Source of the DNA: Streptomyces sp. AC555_RSS877
GTDB taxonomy: Bacteria > Actinomycetota > Actinomycetes > Streptomycetales > Streptomycetaceae
Direction: 5' to 3'
Length of the DNA stretch: 64,000 bases
NCBI RefSeq assembly: GCF_019049245.1
Contig: NZ_JAGMUK010000007.1
Coordinates: 79,887-143,886, forward strand
In this document: positions 45,384 to 54,090 of the stretch, one piece after another
Layout of the letters: every line of letters starts with the position of its first letter
Numbering within the stretch: position 1 is the first letter of the stretch
Notes under the pieces: generated by a model
What the model saw: only the letters and a program-made list of their open reading frames with translations
Database searches by the model: none
Told to the model about the DNA's origin: nothing
Translations under genes and position numbers: made by a program

Positions 45384-45478
45384 AGCCCCGGCCACCCCCA
45401 CCACAAGGCGCACAGCATGCGCCCCGCACCCCACAGGTCCAAGCTGAAAGGACAAGCCTCCCACCCCCGGAGGACGAG

Positions 45479-46873
45479 ATGACGTCCACGCACCACCCCC
45501 ACCCCACCCCCGACCTCTTCGCCCTCTCCGACGTCAAGGGCCCGGTCCTGCGCCCCGGCGACGACGGCTACGCCGACGAGGTCACCGGCTTCAACCTGTC
45601 CGCCCTGCACACCCCCGACGTGGTCATCGGAGCAACCGGCGCCGACGACATAGTCGCGGCGATGCGCTGGGCCACCGCCACCAGCACCCCGGTGGCCGTC
45701 CAGGCCACCGGCCACGGCGCCAACTTCCCCATAACCCACGGCCTGCTGATCACGACCACCCGCATGACGGACGTACAGATCGACCCGGCCACCCGCACTG
45801 CGACAGCCGCCGCAGGCGCGAAGTGGCGCCACGTCGTCGACGCCGCGGCCCCCCACGGCCTCGCCCCCCTGACCGGCACCTCCACGGACGCGGGCGTCGT
45901 CGGCTACACCCTCGGCGGCGGCCTCCCCGTCCTCGGCCGCACTTACGGCTACGCGGCCGACCTGGTCCACTCGTTCCAGGTCGTGACCCCCGACGGCGCC
46001 CTCCGCGAGGTGAACCGGAGCACCGAACCCGAGCTCTTCTGGGCCCTGCGCGGCGGCAAGGGCAACGTAGGCATCGTCACGCAGCTGACCTTCGACCTGC
46101 TCCCCCTCGCCCGCATCCTCGGCGGCGGCATCTACTGCCCCGGCGAGCACACCGAGCCCCTCCTCCGGGCATGGGCGGACTGGACACGCACCGTGCCGAA
46201 CGAGATGTGCAGCGCGTTCAGCCTCCTGCGCCTCCCCCCGATCCCCCAGATCCCCGAACCGCTGCGCGGCGGCTTCTGGGCAAGGGTGGCGATCGCGTGG
46301 ACGGGCGACACGGCGGAGGGCGAACGCCTCCTGGCCCCGATCCGCGAGACCGCCCCCGTGGCGGTCGACATGGTGGAGGAGATGGACCACGCGGCGGTGG
46401 ACCGCATCTACATGGAGCCGCAGGACCCGCTCCCCGCCCGCGAATCCTGCGCCCTGCTCCGCGACCTGACCCCGGACGCCATCCGTACGTTCCTGGACCA
46501 GGTGGGCCCGGACAACCCCGACTGCCCGCTCCTCCTGGTGGAGATCCGCCACATGGGCGGAGCCCTGTCCGACCCGCCGACGGTCGAGGACGCGATCTGC
46601 GCCCGCGACGCGGAGTACTTCCTGGAAACGGTGGCGGTCCTGGCCGCCCCGCCGGCCGCCGAGGCCGTGGAACAGGCCACGACAGCCCTGCAGACCGCGA
46701 TGGCCCCGTACGGCACGGGCCGCACGATGGTCAACATCCACGGCACCCCGGGCGACGAAGCGGACCGGGCCCGGGCCTGGACCCCGGAGGTCTACGCCCA
46801 CCTGCAACAGGCCAAGTCGACCTACGACCCGGACAACCTCCTGCGCTACGGCCACGCGGTGACCCCAGCCTGA
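45479..46873 (+). CDS. FAD-binding oxidoreductase, berberine-bridge-enzyme type
   Basis: This 464-aa protein has a PCMH-type FAD domain: TPDVVIGATGADDIVAAMRWA, the histidyl-FAD site in QATGHGAN, the LTGTSTDAGVVGYTLGGGLPVLGRTYG pyrophosphate loop, and LFWALRGGKGNVGIVT. A C-terminal BBE motif follows (STYDPDNLLRYGHAV). Such enzymes oxidise sugars, alkaloids or secondary metabolites using oxygen. No signal peptide is visible. The ATG has a GGAGGA site. It is not obviously linked to haem synthesis. Confidence 0.88.
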   Translation: MTSTHHPHPTPDLFALSDVKGPVLRPGDDGYADEVTGFNLSALHTPDVVIGATGADDIVAAMRWATATSTPVAVQATGHGANFPITHGLLITTTRMTDVQIDPATRTATAAAGAKWRHVVDAAAPHGLAPLTGTSTDAGVVGYTLGGGLPVLGRTYGYAADLVHSFQVVTPDGALREVNRSTEPELFWALRGGKGNVGIVTQLTFDLLPLARILGGGIYCPGEHTEPLLRAWADWTRTVPNEMCSAFSLLRLPPIPQIPEPLRGGFWARVAIAWTGDTAEGERLLAPIRETAPVAVDMVEEMDHAAVDRIYMEPQDPLPARESCALLRDLTPDAIRTFLDQVGPDNPDCPLLLVEIRHMGGALSDPPTVEDAICARDAEYFLETVAVLAAPPAAEAVEQATTALQTAMAPYGTGRTMVNIHGTPGDEADRARAWTPEVYAHLQQAKSTYDPDNLLRYGHAVTPA

Positions 46874-46880
46874 CAAAACC

Positions 46881-46940
46881 GCCCAGCCCAGCCAGCCCAG
46901 ACGGTCCGAACCAGCCCAGCCCAGCCCAGCCCAGGCCAGC
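46881..46940. repeat. CCCAG tandem repeat
   Basis: The 76-bp gap between the FAD oxidase and cobA/hemD genes is largely made of CCCAG/CCAG units, in two blocks (46881-46900 and 46911-46940). It could be a slipped-strand simple repeat. I see no stem-loop terminator here. Confidence 0.75.
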
Positions 46941-46950
46941 CGGCTCAAAA

Positions 46951-48672
46951 TCAGGTAGTCGTACGCCTACGCCGAGCCCCCGGCCGCCGCTCACTCGGCC
47001 GAGTAACCGCGTCCCCGGCCTCCAGCGCGGCAGTCCTCCGCCGCAACCCGAAGTCGGCCAGAGCCTCGGCCAGCTTGAGCACGGACGGCTCGGGAGCCAT
47101 GACGTCCACCCGAAGCCCATGCTCCTCGGCGGTCTTGGCCGTGGCGGGCCCGATACACGCGATGACGGTCACGTTGTGCGGCTTGCCGGCGATGCCCACA
47201 AGGTTGCGCACCGTGCTCGACGAGGTGAACAGCACCGCGTCGAAGCCCCCGCCCTTGATCGCCTCCCGGGTCTCGGCCGGCGGCGGCGACGCCCGCACGG
47301 TCCGGTAGGCGGTGACGTCGTCGACCTCCCACCCGAGCTCGATCAGCCCCGCCACCAGCGTCTCGGTGGCGATGTCGGCACGCGGCAGGAACACCCGGTC
47401 GATCGGGTCGAAAACCGGGTCGTAAGGAGGCCAGTCCTCCAGCAACCCGGCCGCGGACTGCTCCCCGCTCGGCACAAGATCGGGCTTCACACCGAAGGCG
47501 ATGAGCGCCTTGGCGGTCTGCTCCCCCACCGCGGCGACCTTGATGCCGGCGAAGGCGCGAGCGTCGAGCCCGTACTCCTCGAACTTCTCCCGAACGGCCT
47601 TGACCGCGTTCACCGAGGTGAAGGCGATCCACTCGTACCGCCCGGTCACCAGCCCCTTGACCGCCCGCTCCATCTGCTGCGGCGTCCGCGGCGGCTCGAC
47701 GGCGATCGTCGGCACCTCGTGCGGTACGGCCCCGTAGGACCGCAGCTGGTCGGAGAGCGAAGCCGACTGCTCCTTGGTCCGCGGTACGAGCACCCTCCAG
47801 CCGAACAGCGGCTTGGACTCGAACCACGAGAGCTGCTCACGCTGAGCCGCGGCGGATCGCTCACCGACCACGGCTATGACCGGCCGCGCACCGTCCGGGG
47901 ACGGCAGCACCTTGGCCTGCTTCAGCGTCTGGGCGATGGTCCCCAGAGTCGCGCACCAGGTCCGCTGCCGAGTGGTGGTACCGGCGACGGTGACGGTCAG
48001 CGGCGTATCGGGCTTGCGCCCCGCGGAGACCAGCTCTCCGGCCGCGGCGGCCACGGAGTCGAGGGTCGTCGACACCACGACCGTCCCGTCCGACGCCCCC
48101 ACCTCCGTCCAGCACCGGTCGGAAGCGGTCCGCGCGTCGACGAACCGGACGTCCGCGCCTTCGGCGTCACGCAGCGGTACCCCGGCGTAGGCGGGCACTC
48201 CGACGGCGGCGGCGACCCCGGGGACGACCTCGAAAGGCACCCCCGCGGCGGCGCACGCCAGCATCTCCTCGGCGGCGTACGCGTCGAGCCCGGGATCCCC
48301 GGACACCGCACGTACGACCCGCCTGCCGCCCCGCGCGGCCTCCATGACAAGATGTGCGGCATCCCGCACGACGGGGACACTCACGGTTGTCGACGCACCG
48401 TCAACAACCTTTAGTTGAGGCGCGCCTGTACCCGGAGTCGGGCCGGAGGACGGATCCCCGGAGGGGTCCGAATCCGTGTCGACGACGGCCACGTTGGCCC
48501 TGGCGTGCGTACGTACGACGTCGAGCACTTCGTGCCCGGCGACGAGAACGTCCGCGCGCGCCAGCGCCTCGACGGCTCGAAGAGTCAGCAGTCCCGGATC
48601 CCCGGGTCCGGCACCAAGGAAGGTGACGTGCCCGTGTTCCAGACCGGCGGCGGGAAGGGTGGTGGGGCTCAC
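46951..48672 (-). CDS. cobA/hemD: Fused uroporphyrinogen-III C-methyltransferase / uroporphyrinogen-III synthase
   Basis: This 573-aa two-domain enzyme has an N-terminal SAM-dependent methyltransferase domain (HVTFLGAGPGDPGLLTLRAVEAL, RRVVRAVSGDPG, VVPGVAAAVGVPAYAGVPL) and a C-terminal HemD domain (WRVLVPRTKEQSASLSDQLRSYGA, EWIAFTSVNAVKAV, VTAYRTV, DAVLFTSSSTVRNLV). It closes the tetrapyrrole ring and can methylate it toward the sirohaem/B12 branch. The GTG at 48670-48672 overlaps the hemC stop. Confidence 0.94.
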   Translation of the reverse strand: MSPTTLPAAGLEHGHVTFLGAGPGDPGLLTLRAVEALARADVLVAGHEVLDVVRTHARANVAVVDTDSDPSGDPSSGPTPGTGAPQLKVVDGASTTVSVPVVRDAAHLVMEAARGGRRVVRAVSGDPGLDAYAAEEMLACAAAGVPFEVVPGVAAAVGVPAYAGVPLRDAEGADVRFVDARTASDRCWTEVGASDGTVVVSTTLDSVAAAAGELVSAGRKPDTPLTVTVAGTTTRQRTWCATLGTIAQTLKQAKVLPSPDGARPVIAVVGERSAAAQREQLSWFESKPLFGWRVLVPRTKEQSASLSDQLRSYGAVPHEVPTIAVEPPRTPQQMERAVKGLVTGRYEWIAFTSVNAVKAVREKFEEYGLDARAFAGIKVAAVGEQTAKALIAFGVKPDLVPSGEQSAAGLLEDWPPYDPVFDPIDRVFLPRADIATETLVAGLIELGWEVDDVTAYRTVRASPPPAETREAIKGGGFDAVLFTSSSTVRNLVGIAGKPHNVTVIACIGPATAKTAEEHGLRVDVMAPEPSVLKLAEALADFGLRRRTAALEAGDAVTRPSERRPGARRRRTTT

Positions 48673-49628
48673 TGTGCTCGCTCCCCCATCAGACCGGCCG
48701 CGCCCTGGGCAAGCATCTCGGCAGCGAGCTCGCAACCGAGCGCCATTGCCCGGTCGTACGTCTCGGGCACGGGACCGGTGGTGGACAGCTGCACCATCCG
48801 CGTGCCGTCGGTGGTACCGACGACTGCGCGCAGGCGCATTTCCTTGACAATCTGCCCGTCGGCCAGCAAGTCGGCCAGCGCGCCCACAGGGGCACTGCAA
48901 CCGGCCTCCAGGGCGGCGAGCAGGGACCGTTCGGCAGTCACGGCGACCCGCGTGAACGGGTCGTCGAGCTCACCGAGCGCGGCGATCAGGTCCGCGTTGT
49001 CTGCGGCACACTCGATCGCGAGTGCCCCCTGGCCAGGGGCGGGCAAAACCGTGTCGACCGACAGGAAGTCGGTCACTTCGTCACCGCGGCCGATGCGATT
49101 GAGGCCGGCCGCGGCCAGCACCACCGCATCCAGCTCGCCGTCGCGCACGAACCCGATGCGCGTATCGACGTTGCCCCGGATCGGAACCGTCTCGATGTCC
49201 AGCCCGTGGCCGCGTGCGTACGCGTTCAGCTGGGCCATCCGCCGGGGCGAACCCGTACCGATGCGCGCGCCGCGCGGCAGGTCGGTGAACTTGAGCGCGT
49301 CCCGGGCGACGATCACGTCCCGCGGGTCCTCGCGCTGGGGTATGGCGGCCAGCGCCAGCTGGTCGGGCTGCCCGGTCGGCAGGTCCTTCAGCGAATGAAC
49401 CGCGAAGTCGACCTCCCCCTTCAGCAGCGCCTCCCGCAGCGCGGTCACGAAGACGCCCGTGCCGCCGATCTGTGCGAGCTGTTCGCGGGAGGTGTCGCCG
49501 TAGGTGGTGATCTCGACGAGCTCGACGGGCCGTCCGGTCACCTGGCTCACGGCGTCCGCGACCTGCCCGGACTGGGCCATGGCGAGTTTGCTCCGCCTGG
49601 TCCCGAGCCTCAATGCCTTGCTACTCAT
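48669..49628 (-). CDS. hemC: Hydroxymethylbilane synthase (porphobilinogen deaminase)
   Basis: This 319-aa enzyme polymerises four porphobilinogens. The dipyrromethane cofactor is carried by C244 (EAGCSAPVG), with the catalytic Asp in AVHSLKDLPT and arginine-rich substrate sites at RRSKLA, GTGSPRR and RGNVDTR. It overlaps hemA upstream and cobA/hemD downstream by four bases each, so the operon is tightly coupled. Confidence 0.96.
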   Translation of the reverse strand: MSSKALRLGTRRSKLAMAQSGQVADAVSQVTGRPVELVEITTYGDTSREQLAQIGGTGVFVTALREALLKGEVDFAVHSLKDLPTGQPDQLALAAIPQREDPRDVIVARDALKFTDLPRGARIGTGSPRRMAQLNAYARGHGLDIETVPIRGNVDTRIGFVRDGELDAVVLAAAGLNRIGRGDEVTDFLSVDTVLPAPGQGALAIECAADNADLIAALGELDDPFTRVAVTAERSLLAALEAGCSAPVGALADLLADGQIVKEMRLRAVVGTTDGTRMVQLSTTGPVPETYDRAMALGCELAAEMLAQGAAGLMGERAQ

Positions 49629-51400
49629 GCCGGCCCTCGGTTCTTGCTGTTCTCAGGTTCGTCGTCGGCGCCGTCGGCCCGGGAGACGGCGGCCACCGTC
49701 TCGGGGTCGAGGTCGAACAGGGTCCGCAGCGCGTCCGCGTACCCGGCGCCGCCGGGCTCGGCCGCGAGCTGCTTGACCCGTACGGTCGGCGCGTGCAACA
49801 GCTTGTCGACGACGCGCTTCACGGTCTGGGTGATCTCGGCGCGGTGCTTGTCGTCGAGTCCGGGCAGCCGCCCGTCGAGCCGGGCGATCTCGCCTGCGAC
49901 CACGTCGGCTGCCATCGTCCGCAGCGCGACCACGGTGGGCGTGATGTGCGCGGCCCGGAGCGCCGCCCCGAAGGCCGCGACCTCGTCGGCGACGATACGG
50001 CGGACCTGGTCGACGTCGGCCGCCATCGGAGCGTCGGCCGAGGCGTCGGCCAGCGACTCTATGTCCACGAGCCGCACCCCGACCAGCCGGTGCACGGCCG
50101 CGTCGATGTCGCGGGGCATGGCCAGGTCGAGGAGGAACAGGGTCGGCTCGGGCCGCGGGATCCCGGCGACGGGCTCGGGCCTGCGCCGCTCGGGCACCCG
50201 GCCGACGGTGGCAGCGGCGGCGGCCAGCGCGGCGATGGTGTCCGCCTCCTCGGCCGGGTCGAGCACGGTGACGGCACCCGCGGGGGCGGAGGTCTGCTGG
50301 CGCTGGGTGCCGTTGTCCACCCAGGCGGCGTGCTGTTCCAGGTCGGCGGCGGCCATCCCGGCCACGGCGCCCTCGCCGAGTACGGAGAACCCGGCGGTGG
50401 CCGCCTGCGCGGCCGGCAGGTCGAGCGGACAGCCGTCCTCGGCGCCCAGGCTGGTGGGCGGCAGCTCGCCGGGCCCGGCCTCCGTCACTGCCGTACGACC
50501 GGCGCCTGCGTCGGACAGTGCGGGGGAAACGGTCCCGCTCCCCGCGGCGGCCCCTCCCGAACGGCCCTCGACCGCCCCCGCGACCGCCTCGGCCGTCAGC
50601 ACCAGGCCCGTCGCCCCCGTACAGGAGACGGCAAGATCGGCACGTGTCAGCTCGACCGGCACCGACTCCATCGGTACCGCGCGGGCCAGCACGTCCGTGT
50701 CGTCGCCCTCGGTCAGGATCTGGACCAGCCGCTCGGCGCGGTCGGGCGTGCGGTTGGCGACGACGATCTCGGCGACCCCGGCACGCGCGAGCGTGGCCGC
50801 GGCCAGCGAGGACATCGAGCCGGCGCCGATGACCAGGGCCTTCTTGCCGCGGGCCCACTGCTCGACGGCGCTGCCGGCGGACAGTTGCTCCAGGCCGAAG
50901 GTGACCAGGGACTGCCCGGCCCGGTCGATGCCGGTCTCGGAGTGGGCGCGCTTGCCGACGCGCAGGGCCTGCTGGAACAGGTCGTTCAGCAGCCGCCCGG
51001 CGGAGTGGACGTCCTGCGCCTTGGCGAGGGAGTCCTTGATCTGGCCGAGCACCTGCCCCTCGCCGACGACCATCGAGTCCAGCCCACAGGCCACCGAGAA
51101 GAGATGGTGGACGGCCCGGTCCTCGTAGTGCACGTACAGGTACGGAGTGAGCTCCTCGAGCCCCACCCCGCTGTGCTGGGCGAGCAGCGTGGACAGCTCG
51201 GCGACACCGGCGTGGAACTTGTCCACGTCGGCGTACAGCTCGATGCGGTTGCACGTCGCGAGCACCGCGGCCTCGGTGGCGGGCTCCGCCGCGACGGTGT
51301 CCTGGAGCAGCTTGAGCTGCGCGTCCGCGTTCAGCGCGGCCCGCTCGAGCACGCTGACGGGGGCGCTGCGGTGGCTCAGCCCGACAACAAGAAGACTCAT
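49625..51400 (-). CDS. hemA: Glutamyl-tRNA reductase
   Basis: This 591-aa enzyme reduces glutamyl-tRNA to glutamate-1-semialdehyde with NADPH, the first step of the C5 haem pathway. The catalytic C50 lies in LATCNRIELYAD. VIGAGSMSSLAAATLARAG is the NADPH site, and a C-terminal dimerisation domain follows. It is about 170 aa longer than typical enzymes because of a Gly/Ala/Pro-rich insertion at about residues 270-400. It overlaps rex upstream and hemC downstream. Confidence 0.95.
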   Translation of the reverse strand: MSLLVVGLSHRSAPVSVLERAALNADAQLKLLQDTVAAEPATEAAVLATCNRIELYADVDKFHAGVAELSTLLAQHSGVGLEELTPYLYVHYEDRAVHHLFSVACGLDSMVVGEGQVLGQIKDSLAKAQDVHSAGRLLNDLFQQALRVGKRAHSETGIDRAGQSLVTFGLEQLSAGSAVEQWARGKKALVIGAGSMSSLAAATLARAGVAEIVVANRTPDRAERLVQILTEGDDTDVLARAVPMESVPVELTRADLAVSCTGATGLVLTAEAVAGAVEGRSGGAAAGSGTVSPALSDAGAGRTAVTEAGPGELPPTSLGAEDGCPLDLPAAQAATAGFSVLGEGAVAGMAAADLEQHAAWVDNGTQRQQTSAPAGAVTVLDPAEEADTIAALAAAAATVGRVPERRRPEPVAGIPRPEPTLFLLDLAMPRDIDAAVHRLVGVRLVDIESLADASADAPMAADVDQVRRIVADEVAAFGAALRAAHITPTVVALRTMAADVVAGEIARLDGRLPGLDDKHRAEITQTVKRVVDKLLHAPTVRVKQLAAEPGGAGYADALRTLFDLDPETVAAVSRADGADDEPENSKNRGPA

Positions 51401-52164
51401 GCCGGCATCACGGCGGGGACGTCCCCGTCTGGGCCCTTGTCGGCGGACTGCTTGCGGGCGACGGCGTGCGGCACCGCGCCGTCGGCAAGGGCGGCGGCCT
51501 CCTCGCCGGCCTTGCGCTGCTCGTGGAAGGCGAGGATCTGCAGCTCGATGGAGAGGTCGACCTTGCGCACGTCGACGCCCTCCGGCACGGACAGCACGGT
51601 CGGCGCGAAGTTCAGGATGGAGGTCACCCCGGCGGCCACGAGCCGGTCGCAGACCTGCTGGGCGGCACCGGCGGGCGTGGCGATGACCCCGATGGACACG
51701 CCGTTGTCGTCGATGATCCGTTCCAGCTCGTCGGTGTGCTGGACGGGGATCCCGGCCACCGGCTTTCCGGCCATCGCGGGGTCGGCGTCTATGAGAGCTG
51801 CGACCCGGAATCCACGCGAGGCGAAGCCGCCGTAGTTGGCGAGGGCGGCGCCGAGGTTACCGATACCGACGATCACTACCGGCCAGTCCTGGGTCAGGCC
51901 CAGTTCACGGGAGATCTGGTAGACGAGATACTCGACGTCGTAGCCCACACCACGCGTTCCGTACGAGCCCAGGTACGAGAAGTCCTTGCGCAGCTTCGCG
52001 GAATTGACCCCCGCGGCGGCCGCGAGCTCCTCGGAGGAGACCGTGGGCACCGAGCGCTCCGACAGTGCGGTCAGGGCACGGAGGTACAGCGGAAGGCGGG
52101 CGACGGTGGCCTCGGGAATCCCTCGGCTACGGGTCGCCGGTCGGTGAGATCGGCCAGTTGCCAC
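51397..52164 (-). CDS. rex: Redox-sensing transcriptional repressor Rex
   Basis: This 255-aa repressor has an N-terminal winged helix (ARLPLYLRALTALSE, AAGVNSAKLRKDFSYLGSYGTRGVGYDV) and a Rossmann domain that binds NADH (VIVGIGNLGAALANYGGF). NADH releases it from DNA, so it senses the NADH/NAD ratio and oxygen limitation. The GTG at 52162-52164 has GGAG five bases upstream. It is the first gene of rex-hemA-hemC-cobA/hemD, with its own operator upstream. Confidence 0.96.
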   Translation of the reverse strand: MATGRSHRPATRSRGIPEATVARLPLYLRALTALSERSVPTVSSEELAAAAGVNSAKLRKDFSYLGSYGTRGVGYDVEYLVYQISRELGLTQDWPVVIVGIGNLGAALANYGGFASRGFRVAALIDADPAMAGKPVAGIPVQHTDELERIIDDNGVSIGVIATPAGAAQQVCDRLVAAGVTSILNFAPTVLSVPEGVDVRKVDLSIELQILAFHEQRKAGEEAAALADGAVPHAVARKQSADKGPDGDVPAVMPA

Positions 52165-52240
52165 GGTGCTCCTGCGGGTAGAGCGGGGCTGCAGGCGGTC
52201 ACACGTTCCCAGACCGCCCCGTCGAAAGCAGGCTATGTCT

Positions 52241-52258
52241 TTGTGAACGCGTGCACAA
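52241..52258. promoter_or_regulatory. Rex operator (ROP) of the rex-hem operon
   Basis: TTGTGAACGCGTGCACAA matches the Streptomyces Rex consensus TTGTGAAC-GC-GTTCACAA at all but one position and is nearly symmetric. It lies 77 bp before the rex start codon, consistent with autoregulation. Confidence 0.9.
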
Positions 52259-52445
52259 AGATGGTGTCCGATTTGCCCGGCCAACGTGACCGGGGTCACG
52301 CGCCCCCGGCGCACCTGTACGGAACCGGCGCACGCCCTCCACCGTTCCTCTTCTCTTGGGGGCAAAACCGCACACGCTCCTCTACGATTCCCGCCCCCGA
52401 GACCAAGTCGCCTTCGATCCTAAGCGACGTTCCGGACCAGTTGGA

Positions 52446-52724
52446 CTACTCGGTCAGTGCCTTGCGGAGGCGGCCCTCGTCCACCCGCCAAAAGGTGTGC
52501 TGCGCTCCGTCGACGAGCACGACGGGGATCTGTTCCCAGTACTGGTCGTGGAGTTGGGGATCCTGGGTGATGTCCTTCCGCTCCCAGGGAACGCCGAGAT
52601 CGGCACACACCTTCTCGACCACGATCTGTGCGTCATCACACAGATGACACCCGGGTTTGCGGACGAGAGTGACGAGCCGGTCCTGTGGGGGCCTTGGGGC
52701 GTTGCGCCGAAAGAGGGGAGTCAT
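52446..52724 (-). CDS. Glutaredoxin-like protein
   Basis: This 92-aa thioredoxin-fold protein has the redox motif CHLC (VRKPGCHLCDDAQ) and the cis-Pro segment IPVVLVDG. It matches the glutaredoxin-like/DUF836 family (C-terminal GAQHTFWRVDEGRL). A slightly earlier ATG at 52731-52733 is possible. It lies directly upstream of rex on the same strand, which is a frequent arrangement in streptomycetes. Confidence 0.88.
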   Translation of the reverse strand: MTPLFRRNAPRPPQDRLVTLVRKPGCHLCDDAQIVVEKVCADLGVPWERKDITQDPQLHDQYWEQIPVVLVDGAQHTFWRVDEGRLRKALTE

Positions 52725-52838
52725 GTCGGCCATTCTCACGCCGACGGGCCGACTCTTTAACGACTCGGTCGCCGAGAGTTCACACCCTCCGAACCTCGCG
52801 ACTCCGGAACCACCGAACAGACTGGCTATGCTCACGCC

Positions 52839-53750
52839 ATGGCCGCTCTCGGATGGCTCACTCCCCGTAGGCGCTCCGCCACGGCGCGGAGCGTGTTGGC
52901 AGGCGAGGCCTCGGCGGAGGCCGCGCGCAAGTCCACGCAGGAGACTGCCGGTGAGGAACCGGTATTCCCGGTGCACGGCGACGCGCATGCCGCCGCCTTC
53001 TTCGACCTGGACAACACCGTCATGCAGGGCGCTGCCCTGTTCCACTTCGGGCGGGGGCTGTACAAGCGGAAGTTCTTCGAGACCCGCGACCTCGCCAAGT
53101 TCGCCTGGCAGCAGGCGTGGTTCCGGCTGGCCGGCGTCGAGGACCCGGAACACATGCAGGAGGCCCGCGACTCGGCGCTGTCGATCGTCCAGGGCCACCG
53201 CGTCTCCGAGCTGATGTCGATCGGCGAGGAGATCTACGACGAGTACATGGCCGAGCGCATCTGGCCCGGCACCCGGGCCCTGGCCCAGGCGCACCTGGAC
53301 GCGGGCCAGAAGGTGTGGCTGGTCACGGCCGCCCCGGTGGAGATCGCCCAGGTCATCGCCCGCCGTCTCGGCCTGACCGGCGCGCTCGGCACGGTCGCCG
53401 AGTCGGTCGACGGCGTCTACACGGGCAAGCTGGTCGGCGAACCCCTGCACGGCCCGGCGAAGGCGGAGGCGGTCCGCGCGCTGGCCGCGGCGGAGGGCCT
53501 GGACCTGACCCGCTGCGCCGCCTACAGCGACTCGCACAACGACATCCCGATGCTCTCGCTGGTCGGCCACCCCTACGCCATCAACCCGGACAGCAAGCTG
53601 CGCAAGCACGCCCGCCGGCTGGAGTGGCGTCTGCGCGACTATCGCACCGGGCGCAAGGCGGCGAAGGTCGGCATCCCGGCGGCCGCGGGCGTGGGCGCGG
53701 TGGCCGGCGGCACGGCGGCGGCGATCGCCCTGCACAAGCGACGTCGCTGA
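52839..53750 (+). CDS. HAD-IB family hydrolase
   Basis: This 303-aa phosphatase-like protein has motif I FFDLDNTVMQGAA, motif II WLVTAAP, motif III lysine near GPAKAEAV and motif IV SDSHNDIPML. It resembles PSP-type and lysophosphatidate/acyl-phosphatase HAD-IB proteins. The C-terminus has a short glycine/alanine hydrophobic run (AAAGVGAVAGGTAAAIA), a possible membrane-associated tail. It is divergent from the glutaredoxin gene. Confidence 0.88.
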   Translation: MAALGWLTPRRRSATARSVLAGEASAEAARKSTQETAGEEPVFPVHGDAHAAAFFDLDNTVMQGAALFHFGRGLYKRKFFETRDLAKFAWQQAWFRLAGVEDPEHMQEARDSALSIVQGHRVSELMSIGEEIYDEYMAERIWPGTRALAQAHLDAGQKVWLVTAAPVEIAQVIARRLGLTGALGTVAESVDGVYTGKLVGEPLHGPAKAEAVRALAAAEGLDLTRCAAYSDSHNDIPMLSLVGHPYAINPDSKLRKHARRLEWRLRDYRTGRKAAKVGIPAAAGVGAVAGGTAAAIALHKRRR

Positions 53751-53885
53751 CGCCGGGCGTCACAACACGTCACGCCCGGCGCGCCCGGCCAATCCCGGGG
53801 TCGTACCCCGTTACCCCGCTGTCCAGTCCCGTTGGCTGCACACGGCCACAACACGCCCCGGACCCAGACGGAACACGACTTTTTT

Positions 53886-53920
53886 CGATCAAGTACCGAT
53901 CACTGACGGGTACTTGATCG
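53886..53920. promoter_or_regulatory. 12-bp perfect inverted repeat upstream of bldN
   Basis: CGATCAAGTACC (53886-53897) and GGTACTTGATCG (53909-53920) are exact inverted repeats around an 11-nt centre (GATCACTGACG). The centre contains TCACT, the reverse of the AGTGA half-site bound by BldD. A T-run precedes it, but none follows on either strand as a terminator would need. It sits about 170 bp upstream of the bldN start within the 340-bp spacer, so an operator role is likely. Confidence 0.6.
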
Positions 53921-54090
53921 GGCGTCATTCGGTTACAGAAGCGACGTAATCGGTGATTTTAGCAACTGCGTGTAGCAGCGCCTGCACTAAGCGTTATTCT
54001 CCTCAAACGCAATCCGGTACCCCTTCCGTCGCTACGACGGGTGAACGGTCCCGCACTGCACGTGATGGAAGCTCTGCCTCTGGGAGTCCC

